DNA of 64,000 bases from Beroe forskalii. Lineage: Eukaryota > Ctenophora > Nuda > Beroida > Beroidae. The translations under genes were made by a program, and so were the position numbers. The notes beneath the pieces were generated by a model, which saw only the letters and a list, made by a program, of their open reading frames with translations, did no database searches and had not been told where the DNA came from. Positions 13,001 to 22,600 of the stretch are shown here, piece by piece (position 1 is the stretch's first letter; each line of letters opens with the position of its first letter). Location: positions 1,603,755 to 1,667,754 of the forward strand of contig WFMF01000001.1 of NCBI GenBank assembly GCA_011033025.1. Reading direction: 5' to 3'.

Positions 13001-14313
13001 CCTGAGAAATTATTAGTCAAATACGAGATATATTTATAGGTAAAGAAATTCTGGGATTTTACGGGCAAAATTCCAATATATTCGTACCCCATGACGCCAT
13101 CATCATACGTCAACTGTATTGAAAATATTCCAGCCTGGGATATTCATCAAATAAATAACATCAAATAACAATGAGACAATGTGATGATCAGTAATTGGAC
13201 TGAATAGATCGAATTTATATTTAGGGTCAATTTCATTGTATGAACTTATGAAGTAGTGTTGTAAACTACACCTACCATGAGGGAAGGAAAGCCTATTATG
13301 GTGAAGTTGTCTTTGGGAACGCCCACTCTGGCAGAAAGATGTTCTTTCAGAGTACCTGCAATAAAAAGTATTATTTTCAGTTGGACGTTTTTCCTGCGAA
13401 AGCTGACACATTCTACTGTAGTCGCCTTTTTTTCGTTTTTTTGTCGCTCTTTCAAGGGTCAAATTTAACGCAAGTTGACATTTTGATCGCAAATACTGTA
13501 GCAAACCTATGGTGGTTTCTGATATGTTGAGAGAGAAGACTTCCTCCCTTCCCCTCCATTCCACTTTGAAAGTTGTGTTCACGCCACAGGGTAGTCTAGG
13601 TTTGGAGGTCAGGTTAGGAAATGAGGGTTGCAGTCAGGGATCGTTCACATATTGCGTAATAAATTTATGACATTTCGAAAGAGTTTTTGACCAGAAAAAA
13701 ACAGTGGAAAGTATAATAAACCCAATAAATACTCACTGAGTTGGGTTATTGAGGTGAGGAGTAGGGGAGGAAGGATCTTCTGAGACAGCCGCAACAATAG
13801 CATTCTGAAATTAGAAATCAAATCACACTTTAATAATAGCTTAATAAACTTTACGTTTGAAGTCAATACAATCAACATTGCACACATTCCATACATCAGA
13901 TTGTATAATTTTGTGAATATTACTAAACCATGCCATTGAAAAAACTCAATGTATGGAAGCAATGTATTTCATTTCAATATGCTTACATCAATATCCCAGT
14001 TGAATTGTTCAAGAGTTGCAAGGGAGATTGCAATGTCTTCGATACCAGTTATTGCCTGAAAAACAGAGACTGAGCTAAGCTTTTTACCATTGAAAAAAAA
14101 GCTATTTATTACTTGACAGGGTTGTAAGAGAAATGCAGTACCTATCCAGACATTTTTGACGCCTGAGAGAGTTATTTAAATGTATTTGGCCCAAATATAT
14201 ATTGTTTGCTCCAAATTGATATCAACATCACATTACTATTTGAATTTAAACCAAATGAGCAGTACCTGAAAGTTTGCTAAAATCAATTCTCTGTCTTGAG
14301 TTCCATTGCTCAT
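1004..14313 (-). CDS. FAF1: FAS-associated factor 1 (FAF1) orthologue, 19 exons, complete
   Basis: Exons in transcript order: 14266-14313, 13987-14055, 13737-13804, 13507-13595, 13276-13355, 12904-13001, 12107-12203, 11827-11910, 10691-10759, 10037-10106, 9720-9819, 4705-4848, 3190-3331, 2643-2730, 2361-2449, 2089-2154, 1785-1914, 1406-1557, 1004-1078. All 18 junctions have GT/AG sites and compatible phase, giving 585 codons plus TAG (human FAF1 is about 650 aa). The start MSNGTQDRELILANFQ plus the next exon (TGIEDI, LEQFNWDID) matches the FAF1 UBA domain. Two ubiquitin-like regions follow (VEWRGREEVF; then QRWAGWPP and PCHRL). Next come an acidic linker and a UAS domain (RYGNVHPSFHFGSLKSA, HLFCSQVLCSESIARF), a charged EQEQRNLLRAQQEQEYLDSL helix, and a C-terminal UBX domain (KLPSGERMNRKF). 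The family binds polyubiquitin through UBA and p97/VCP through UBX and works in protein degradation. The 4.9-kb intron 9719-4849 holds another gene on the opposite strand. Start alternative: the frame stays open 5' of this ATG through an upstream exon. Confidence 0.93.
2938..3199. repeat. about 41-bp minisatellite built from a FAF1 splice donor
   Basis: About six copies of a unit containing CAACCTGTCGTCTACTGAC and AAACAGACCCTACTCCAG. The copy nearest the gene overlaps the end of the FAF1 exon 3190-3331. Each copy therefore carries, on the minus strand, a near-match to the real exon end and donor (GACGACAG|GTTGGT). Inner copies vary by single bases and one is shortened. Confidence 0.8.
6518..6776. 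mobile_element. short foldback/MITE-like element
   Basis: Arms of about 100 bp in inverted orientation (about 6520-6620 and 6665-6774). The ends read GTGTCAGATATTGG on the left and CCAATATCTGACAC on the right, and both arms share AACCAGAGTTTTGAATTC and CGCGCACGTACG. The centre is rich in CGAACG/CGCG palindromes. No transposase is present, so it is non-autonomous. It lies in a FAF1 intron. Open frames on both strands here are by-products of the inverted repeat. Confidence 0.75.
7702..7800. repeat. three tandem copies of a CAATAAAATATTTCCTTGCG unit
   Basis: CAATAAAATATTTCCTTGCA, CAATAGAATATTTCCTTGCG and CAATAAAATATTTCCTTGCG are spaced by about 35-40 bp directly upstream of the secreted-peptide ATG at 7828. 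The same TTTCCTTGYGTTT core occurs elsewhere in the window (about 10270, 24935, 24978, 31787, 49817, 61668). Confidence 0.6.
7828..8266 (+). CDS. small secreted cysteine-rich peptide precursor (hairpinin-like Cys spacing), 2 exons
   Basis: Exon 1 is 7828-7967 and exon 2 is 8182-8266, with a GT/AG intron of 214 bp splitting a Lys codon in matching phase; total about 74 aa. The N-terminus is a clear signal peptide (MSQKHGFLIILLATLVGLVTS begins the ORF). A short acidic pro-region ends in a dibasic LDKR, a typical furin/Kex2 site. The predicted mature peptide is about 33 aa with exactly four cysteines spaced CX3C-X17-CX3C. The double CX3C pattern is that of helical-hairpin peptides (alpha-hairpinins, kappa-type scorpion peptides), though the loop here is slightly longer. 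It could be a neuropeptide, an antimicrobial peptide or a venom-type peptide; nothing here decides. The gene lies wholly inside a FAF1 intron on the opposite strand. An AATAAA lies far downstream near 8690. Confidence 0.75.
8355..8420. promoter_or_regulatory. X-box palindromes downstream of the peptide gene
   Basis: GTTACCATGGTAAC (8355-8368) is a perfect RFX X-box palindrome. GTTACCATGGTTAC (8407-8420) is one base off. RFX factors bind GTNRCCNNRGYAAC-type sites and drive ciliary genes in animals. Whether these sites act on the peptide gene or FAF1 is unknown. Confidence 0.5.
9605..9709. promoter_or_regulatory. cluster of RFX X-box palindromes beside a FAF1 exon
   Basis: GTTGCCATGGTAAC (9623-9636), GTTACCATGGTAAC (9646-9659), ATTACCATGGTCAC (9669-9682) and GTTACCATGGTAAC (9696-9709) lie within about 90 bp, spaced 23-27 bp, with a half-like copy at about 9605. 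The last is 10 bp from the FAF1 exon 9720-9819 on its intron side. The spacing suggests a tandem unit of about 23 bp that may have spread by duplication. Confidence 0.55.
12014..12055. repeat. dispersed repeat fragment shared with 61.1 kb
   Basis: About 41 bp here (core GTACGTGGACATCACT, then CCCAACTGCGATCCCTGCT) recur at 61097-61138 with one difference. The second copy lies just behind a decayed reverse-transcriptase-like tail, so both may be the 3' end of one retrotransposon family. Confidence 0.5.
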
Positions 14314-14885
14314 TATATACTGAACCTGGAAAAATAACTTGAATAAAAATGAAAAAGGTAAAAAGGTAAAAATATTTAAATCTAATAAGGCAAAAACCTA
14401 ACATAGGCATTTCTTAACAGCAATGGTTAATAACAACCATATATGATACATAGGTAAACATACAAAACTTTTCAGGGATCTACAATGAAAACAAGCTACT
14501 CAGATTTATAATTGGATCAAAATAGTGAAGATTAATAATTATAATCATATCAATGTATTATGAACTGTATAACTTAATACTGTTTTGTTTACAGATGATG
14601 ATTTATTCATGATATTCAAATTAATCACAGGAAGGTTAGATTTATTGAAAAAGCATTAAATGTTATGAGAAAATTTTTATATTGATTAATGAATTGAAAT
14701 GTCATATCTATTTAACTTAAATCAAAGTTTACCAAATTGACAGATCATATATTTACAATATTATTCAAAATCAAGGATTAGAGTGGTTATCAAACAGTGA
14801 GAAAATAATATGTTGAATGTTATGGTGAATGATTTACCCAAGTGAAAAAATGAACAGGTTTATATCATCAATAATCTTTACTTAC

Positions 14886-14937
14886 CAAATTACAAGTTAC
14901 AAATTTTCCTCCTTGACTATTAGCAGGAATGAAATAC
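14886..14937 (-). CDS. small in-frame exon linking the R-SNARE-like exon to FAF1
   Basis: A 52-nt exon with good sites (upstream TTCTAG|G, downstream TTG|GTAAGT). It reads YFIPANSQGGKFVTCNL when it completes the TG|G codon from 15633. It ends in phase 0, which fits the acceptor at 14325 (TTCCAG|GTTCAG) and the open frame VQYI before the FAF1 Met. It may instead be an alternative or untranslated 5' exon of FAF1. Confidence 0.5.
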
Positions 14938-15632
14938 CTAGAAGTATTTAAGTAACTTGATCAAAACTCTTGAGGGAATTATATACTAAATGATGATATA
15001 TGTATGATTGAAACTTTGAAAACATGAATTAAACAAATCCATATTGATTCATTCTGACTTCAAATTACTGAACATTAGGTACTGAACATATATTATTGAA
15101 CATATATTTCCTGGGAGCTTTGCTTTGGTTGTCTATAAGATATACTGACTCACATACTCATCAGACATTTATACAATACATTCCAATTTCAATAACAATA
15201 GAATTAATGTTTACTAGTGAAGGCCATGAAAATAGATCATAACTTTATTAAATATTACTTTACATAATATAATATTTGAAAATTAAGTTAAAATATACTC
15301 AAATGTCACACAAATATTAATGTTTAAAATGTGCATAACAAAACTGTTACTAACATTCAAAGATAGGTACTATGTGATATTTAAGATAATGAATTTAATC
15401 ATATCAAAATAATGATTATGATAGATAAAATCGAATTATATTGGTGTTCATATTGGTGTGTGAAATTGTTAGATTCATTCCATTCATTATCAACATTGAG
15501 TTTCACTCGTATCTCATTCACTTGATATCATGAAGGATTACATTAAAGGTGTTCATAAATTAATCATCTTCAGTAACATTTATTAGCTTTAGTAGTTAAG
15601 AATGCAGTGGGCTGTAATGATATGGCATTTAC

Positions 15633-16144
15633 CAAGGCAGAAGAGACTTTTTAAGCTTCTTTGCCTGCTTATCTTTCAGTTTTTTGGAAAGAGACCTGTA
15701 ATGCCTTGTCTTTTCATTGAGATCTGCAGTCTTTTCAGCTATTTCTTCTAATTTTTCACCTCTTTCTGTTATGCCCTCTGACAATTTACTTAAAGCATCC
15801 TCATTATGTTCAAGTACATTGGGTGATTTGGATGAAGGGAGACTTTTAGAAGTTTGCAAATTTGTCTTGGATTTGGAGTTTTCGTCATGGTTTTGAGATG
15901 AAACTGCTGATTTGGACCTTTTACATTTAAGTGCATTTTCTTCATTGCCATCATTATCCTCAGGTTGGTTCACTGAGGAAGGAATGCTTTGTGTTTTATA
16001 TTTGTTGATAACATCTTCATACTGTTGTTGCTTTATGTCTTTATCTTTGTTTTTAGGTCTAGTGGGACTCTCTTGATCAGAACAAAGAAGTGCCTCTGTC
16101 TGCTCATCAGAATCATCTAAATTCTTTCTTCGCCACCAACACAT
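15633..16144 (-). CDS. R-SNARE-like coiled-coil protein or N-terminal exon
   Basis: One open exon of 171 codons if left unspliced (stop TAA just past 15633). It starts MCWWRRK; an in-frame TAG lies five codons upstream, which supports this start. The middle is Lys/Ser/Asn-rich, low complexity and probably disordered. The C-terminal 50 residues form an amphipathic helix. Its ERGEKLEEIAEKTADLNEK stretch lines up with the R-SNARE pattern of VAMPs (ERDQKLSELDDRAD), the Arg being the candidate zero-layer residue, followed by a basic KKLKDKQAKKLKK. No membrane anchor follows, as in tomosyn or amisyn tails. It may be a stand-alone SNARE-like regulator or, by splicing at TG|GTAAAT, the N-terminus of a longer FAF1 isoform. 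Confidence 0.6.
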
Positions 16145-16740
16145 ACAGAATCCATGCTACATGACTACCTGGAGGAAATTTTCAAAATGAAAATGATTCA
16201 TATTTGAAAGAATATTTGAGTGATTAACTTCATTTGATGTGATTGATCATTGTACAGTGAAACAAACAATTTCCAATATCAGAGAAATCTAATGCATACT
16301 ATAAACCACTACTCTACTGGGGGTTTCAAGATCATAAAGCTTTAATTAATTAAATATAGTAAGATAGTAGACTTGTTAGCAAGTAATTCAACAAAGATAA
16401 CAAAATACATACTTCTGATTTGGACCTAGAGTGCTAAGAAGTCCGCCATAGAACAATCTCCTAAAAATTGGTATCCCAGTTTTGGGTACAACCGGCCTAT
16501 TTAGGTACTATGATGATCCCAAAGTTGTCATCTTGTCTAAAGGGGACAAAATTTTTCTGTAGCCCTAGAAATGAGGTTAATGAGGTTAATGAGGGTAAAT
16601 AGGTTAATGAGGGTAAATAGTTACAAATAGGCGAATAGTTGCAACAGGCAACAGATCATGTGTCAGATCATGAGTTAAATATTATTCCGATATTCATATT
16701 CTACAAAGTCAAACATATTAATAACTTAACCAGATTTCTG
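16145..16740. other. intergenic, nothing recognised
   Basis: AT-rich sequence upstream of the R-SNARE-like ORF, likely holding its promoter. A short GGTTAATGAGGGTAAATA direct repeat lies near 16575-16620. Confidence 0.4.
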
Positions 16741-16744
16741 TTTA

Positions 16745-17170
16745 TCAGGTAAGTGTCCCATTTATAGCTCTGGCTGAATGATTTTGGCCGTTGACTGACA
16801 TTGCAAGACGTTTACTGGCCCCCTTCGTGCGCTTGCGCGCGCGCCCTGACGGCCTGACTCGGGAAAATATGGGGCAGACAACGTTTGGCAAGGAATTGCT
16901 AAACGCGTATATCCCTGTTATCGTCGCGCGGCGCGTACACACACCTATGCGGGCTTAGTATAGGAAGGCAAGGAAGTGCCGCTTCCTTGCCAGAACTTGT
17001 CTGCCCATATTTTCCCGTCGATGTGCGGAGCCTCAAGTACGCGCGCCGCGCGTACTTAAGGCTCCGCACATCGACGGACGTTGCCCGTCTATTTATTGAT
17101 CTGACTAGATGGCTAGAGCGCAAATGTGACCGTCCAAATGTGGAACGTTGGGCGCGCGGGGTAGTGTAAC
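16745..17170. mobile_element. GC-rich nested palindromes, probable MITE
   Basis: A near-perfect palindrome of about 62 bp spans 17016-17077; its arms read GATGTGCGGAGCCTCAAGTA and the reverse complement, around a GCGCGCCGCGCG centre. Outside it, GGGAAAATATGGGGCAGACA (from about 16861) is inverted as TGTCTGCCCATATTTTCCC (about 16999-17017). GGCAAGGAATTGC/GGCAAGGAAGTGCC form inner hairpins. No transposase is seen. Open frames across it arise from the GC-rich palindrome. Confidence 0.6.
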
Positions 17171-17934
17171 ATCCTACGACCGTAAAATTCAGTAATGCAA
17201 CATCTCAGGAATTAACTATTTCACATCTTTCGTGCCGCGCACAGTTGAAATATGACAAATTATTCAAAATCCTCCGCAAGCGTTTCTTGCAAGCTTTTTT
17301 GCCTAGTTACAGTACAACGGTATACGAGTTTTGCAATAAAATTCTGTAAATGATTAAGTGACAATTAAATGGTCAATGTATCAATTTATACGAACTTCAC
17401 TGCGAAGATCCAAAAAAGCTTTGAATATAGAATTTGATTTTGACACTGTCCTGTTTCGATTACTAGGACCCCCGTTAATATCCAGCAGGGCCGTAATTCT
17501 CAATTTCGAGTTGGGGGGGGGCTGGGCGAGCGAAGCGAGCCCAGGGATGGTTCAGGGGCGGAGCCCCCTGGCAGCAGGGGTCTGGGGCGCAGCCCCCATG
17601 GGGTCCAGGGCAGAGCCCCTACTGGGGTTAGGGGGGCGGAGCCCCGCGGAAAATTTTTTGGGTTTTTCAATGTCTGAGAATGAATTTTGGCTACAGAAAT
17701 GGGTAAGAATCGTGAAAATTATGAGTCGTATAAAATGGTACTTTAACAAGTCTTGAGCAATTTTTCATGTTAAAAACCGTGTGCAGACATATTGTGCCTC
17801 ATAATCCTCCTTACCCAACTGATGACCCATTGTTAGCCCAGAGCACTTGCTTGTTTTATTAAGGCGTTAAATTAATATGAACATCATTGAATCTTTTGAC
17901 TTCCCCAAGATATCCCTGAGGCTGAAGGAGTCCT

Positions 17935-18130
17935 TGATTATTGAGAGCGAGCTCCAGATGGTGGACAGAGTGTCTCTAACCATTGGGCGAAACGGTCTGC
18001 CCAAAGTACACAAGCAAGGCACCCCCACTCCGCCCCATCATTAGCATGACCGGTGCATTCAGCCACCGTTTCGCCCAATGAGCCAATGGTTAGAAGACAC
18101 TCTATCCTCCATCTGGAGCTCGCCCTCAAT
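17935..18130. repeat. inverted repeat nested in the hAT element
   Basis: Arms of about 65 bp: 17937-18000 (GAGCGAGCTCCAGATGG, CCATTGGGCGAAACGG) and 18063-18128 in reverse complement (CCGTTTCGCCCAATG, CCATCTGGAGCTCGCCCTC), with small differences. Probably a separate MITE that jumped into the element. Confidence 0.65.
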
Positions 18131-18187
18131 CATTAAATCTTTTTTATTCATTCGAGTTTGTCACTTGCATAAATCTATGAGCATGTT

Positions 18188-18615
18188 ATGAGCAATTTAA
18201 TCAGAAATAGGACGAGTAGAGTGGTTACGAACATCTTCAATTGTAACAATTAAAACGTCGTGTTCTTGTGATATTTCAATGAATATATCATTCATCATAG
18301 TCATACATTCTGAGAAGTTAATTGGTTAGAACATACAACTGACATAATAGCAGACAGTAGATTGTCGTATTATATATTCAGTGCATTTTCTAATTAATTA
18401 ATTTAATTCAATTATTTATAGATTTAGTTAAGATAAGAGCGTAGTGATATGAATATGTTGCGTGTCAGTTGTATGTTCTAACCAATTAACTTCTCAGAAT
18501 GTATGACTATGATGAATGATATATTCATTGAAATATCACAAGAACACGACGTTTTAATTGTTACAATTGAAGATGTTCGTAACCACTCTACCCGTCCTAT
18601 TTCTGATTAAATTGA
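18188..18615. repeat. long inverted repeat nested in the hAT element
   Basis: Arms of about 155 bp, almost identical: about 18191-18347 and 18459-18613 in inverted orientation. Both contain ATCAGAAATAGGACG-type ends and share AAAACGTCGTGTTCTTGTGA and its complement. The AT-rich spacer is about 110 bp. The RNA would fold into a long hairpin. Confidence 0.7.
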
Positions 18616-19622
18616 CGAAGAAATCCCTATTCTACACACCATGAGCATGATATGAGCACGATATTTAGTTATTCCTTTCCTTGTTATTATTATTTTTGCC
18701 TACTTACTATGGAGACATGGATTTATTACAGCACTTCTGTACTGTGGTTTGTAGATAAAAAATACCATGATGAACCTACAAACTAGCATACATGAAGAGT
18801 TGATATGATGTTGAAACCTTCACAATTGCGAATGATGCATCAATATCATTCCCCATTCAATGAGCAAACTGTAAAGATCAGTAAATTTGGAAATTTTAAT
18901 AGGGAGTTAGAATCTTTTTGAGTCAGTTCAAAAATCTTGGGGGGGCTTCAGCCCCCCTAGCCCCCCCGGGAATTACGGCCCTGATATCCAGTTTTGGGCC
19001 AAGTTCTTGGCGATCTTGCATAACTTATCAATCTATTAGGTACTTCTCAATTTATATATCTCTTAAAAGATAATCGGCGACAAAAATATTATAGGCGTTG
19101 AATATCAATCTTAGAAATATTAGGGGCCCATATTATGGCGAAGCTATTTAAAATGAAGCTTCGAGCGATGTAAGTCTAAGGAACACATAAATCACAACTG
19201 TCAGGGCCCATATATACAAAAAGGCTTCACGATTGTTTGGGTAACTAAAAATTTACGTTTTGTACTTTTGTCCTCCAGCTCAGAAATAACAATTGACTCA
19301 TGCAAAGTTTTAATCACAAAATGCTCTGGGTTCGACCACTTCCTTATTTGCGCAATTTATTCGTTCTTATTCATCAAAAAATGCTTAGCACTGGCAAGTC
19401 ACCAGCTTCAGATCAAGCAACAACTGTTGTTCTAACTCCAGTAAGATGATAAAATCCTAATCTTTGTCAAATTGGCGCTGCGCTCAACTCCCACGACTTC
19501 TCTGATCGTTCATTCTCCCGTTGTCTCTGACGATCTCATCTCTCAAGTCCCAAGATGCTGTCACACTATGAGATATTAAAGAACCGTCCAATAGTAGTCA
19601 TCTCTGCTGTCTTCTCCACCAA

Positions 19623-22600
19623 TCAGCTCGGAGGACTCTGCTCGTTAAGGGTCACGGGACTCACTCCGCCGAAGTACTTCATATACCTCGCCTCCAAGTA
19701 CCTCAGCCGGTCTGACTGCTTGGACTTCACTTGGCCGCCTGCCAAACCAAAGTCGAGAGGTAGAATGAGAACTGAGGGCGCCTGGTCTATGATCCCCTGG
19801 GAGCCAGCTACTCCGTTGTAGAAGTTATTCCTCCAGAGACGGGGCAGGGAGAGGGTGGTTTCAAGGAGGGAACTGTCGTTATAGATGTGCGTCATCAGAC
19901 GATCTGCCAGAGTCTCACCTGAGCAATAGGGGTAAAGGGGGGAAGAGGGGATCGCCAGAGTCTCACCTGGGCAATAGGGGGAGGGGATCGCCAGAGTCTC
20001 ACCTGAGGAATAGGGGGTGAGAGGATAAGGGGATAGAGATAAGAGGAGAGAGTGTGATGATAAGGGTAAGGAGGAGGAGGACCAAGGTTAGGGGTGAGAA
20101 TTAGATTATAGGAAGTGAGGTTGAGGGATGAGGATGAGGATTGAGCGATGAGAATAAGAAAGGAAGGTCATTAAGTGAGATAACAGGTCAATTGACCTTG
20201 AAAACGAAATTAAACAAAATGATTCACTGTTTGAATTTTACCTTCTGGAGTTGCTAAAGTTCCCGCTGAACTCTCCAGAACTCCAACGTACCCCTGCGAC
20301 GGACAACCGTACTCCTGAGTCGGATCAAACACATCAATGTAGTACACCTGAGACCTGGGAATAAGAATGATTGTTAATCTAACAACACTACTTTATACAA
20401 TCAAATTTTACAATCAAAGGATGTTTTACACGAAGATATCAAGTTCCAGTCAATAACTCTTTGTCTTATTGGCTGTCCAACCAAAATAAAATGATTGTTA
20501 ATCTAACACTTAGTGGGATTAAATCATGGAAAATGATCCCAACCAGCTTTCTTGCTCATTATTCGAGCTTTCGCTTATAGCTTCATAATAATGCAGGGAC
20601 AACATCATAATCGATTGGTAATAACCATCTATGCAACTGAGCATCACGTAGATTTCGCCTATAGTTCTGGGAACGAATTCTGCAATTTCCAACTTTAAGA
20701 ATGATTCTCATTTCGCGACACTTTTGTAAGAATTTGTTGATAGCCTCCGACTCTTCACTTACCGACAGGAGAGGGGAGTGGAGACGAACAACTCGCACTC
20801 CTTCCTATACATCTCCTCACTCTCACCCTCCTCCAGAACCGCAGACGGCTTGGATTTACCCTGGTAAATCAGCGGGGTAAGTGATGAGAGGTTAATTAGA
20901 AGATGACTTGTATTTACCCTGGTAAATCAGCGGGGTAAGTAGTGAGGGGCAAATCAGCGAAGTGATGAGGGTGAAATAAGCAGAGTGAGTGATCAGAAAG
21001 GGTAAATTCTTTAATCTTTCGAATAATAGTGAAATATGGACAAAAAGGCAATGTTAATATGAAAAATCTGACTCAATCTAAACTGGGCAATGATCCGGAA
21101 ACTCGAATGCCTTCAGACCGCCTATAAGAGATCGAGATGCCCGTAGCAGAAACAAACCTTCAGTACATCCTTCCAGTACAATCGGTTGTTGAAAGCAATT
21201 CTGATACCGGCCAGCAATCGCTTGCTCCTCTCTTTTACTTCCGCAGATATCTGAGGTTGGTCAAAGTCAATGAAAGTTCATATATCTATTATGTGAACTA
21301 TTCCATTCATTTTAAGTCGAGTCACGAGAGCAAGTGATCATGTGCATTAGGGCTCGAAGTTATCACAATTTGCCCCTAGGGGTTTTCATTTACCTACGTA
21401 AGTGCTGGATGAAGCAATTGCTAATCAATTATCATATTTAACTAATTAACTAATTAACTAATCAACTAATTGATCTTAATTAACTGACCTCTTTAGAGAA
21501 GAGGTACTTGTCCTCTGGGTGGGCTGCAGAGAATACCGGGATCCTGTCATCAGTTAAATCAACCTGGAGTCAAACATTCATTACGGTTTGTTATACACAG
21601 TATTTTCTATAAAATCAACCCATGAAGGACGGAACAAACCTATGATAACCTGAAGAAGCCGGCCATCACCCAATTTAACATTCATCATTTAACATTAAAT
21701 GTGGTCTCTCTGCACTAATGGGTTAATAAAAGCACACAAGTGCGGCGTAAATCGTAATGCGCCACGCCTCAAAAGGTCGAGACACCACACTTACCTTATT
21801 CTTTCCATGTAGGCCATGTCCACAACGAAGGTGTGTCTGAACCTGAAGTCAGGGTCGGGGAGGGATCCGGGGACCAGCGGAGTGATGGTGTGTCTGGAGT
21901 GGTTAATTGGGTAGTTAATTGGGTTGTTAATTGGGTAGTTAATAGGGTATCTAATTAGGTAATTAAGAAGGCTATTGTTTAGGTATCTGAATAGGTATCT
22001 AATTAGGTTATTAATTAGGCAATTAATAAGGTAGCTAATAAGGTAATTAGATGTAAATGAGGCATTAATTGGGAGTGAATAAGGGATCTATTTGGGGATG
22101 AAGGACTCGTTTATCATAGACATTATGTATCTTTGCATTCCATTGCTTCGACTATCGACGCCGATCATTTTAACTCATGATAGTGACATCACTCTGAGAT
22201 GTAATTCCAGTGCTAATCTGGTCAGTAACAATAACCCCTTATTATTGTGTAGCCAATTACACAAGTTCTATGTGATGACATTATGGTTCTGTTAGCTTGG
22301 GTCATTATAATCCTTCCAAGTTGTAGTTGCGATTGTATTTAATCCAGATTTAATTCTCTCTTCAAATCCAGATTATGAAACATGTGCTATAAACTTTGTT
22401 ATCGTTTGCTCCTTTACACTAACAGCCACGTGGTATACCGTATGCGGGGTTATGCGATTGCACATGGTAGGATCTCTGGTGACAATACCTCGTACTTTCG
22501 GAACTCGATTTAGTCACTAAACTTATAACTTCGTTTCGTCTAGTGGAAGAGTTTATTTCTTAGTTCCTTCAATTGATGAGAAGTACATTAGACATACGAC

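Larger units (their letters stand above)
17478..18991. mobile_element. non-autonomous hAT-type transposon with 8-bp target duplication
   Basis: The element runs 17486-18983 (1498 bp). It starts CAGGGCCGTAATTC and ends GAATTACGGCCCTG, a 14-bp terminal inverted repeat. It is flanked by the identical 8-bp duplication ATATCCAG (17478-17485 and 18984-18991), the hAT signature. Just inside both ends are G-rich/C-rich tracts (17511-17660, 18940-18969) with tandem GGGGCGGAGCCCC-like units. No transposase ORF is present. Two further inverted repeats are nested inside. Confidence 0.85.

Noticed and set aside
16745..17169. Arg-rich ORFs on both strands
   Set aside because: They read through a GC-rich palindrome; symmetric peptides on both strands reveal an inverted repeat.
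17358..17756. 132-codon plus-strand ORF
   Set aside because: It crosses the hAT element boundary and its G-rich tract; no splice or protein support.
19623..21893. Calcium-channel alpha2-delta/CACHD-type assignment
   Set aside because: Only vague resemblance in length and Gly/Trp spacing; no conserved motif could be aligned.
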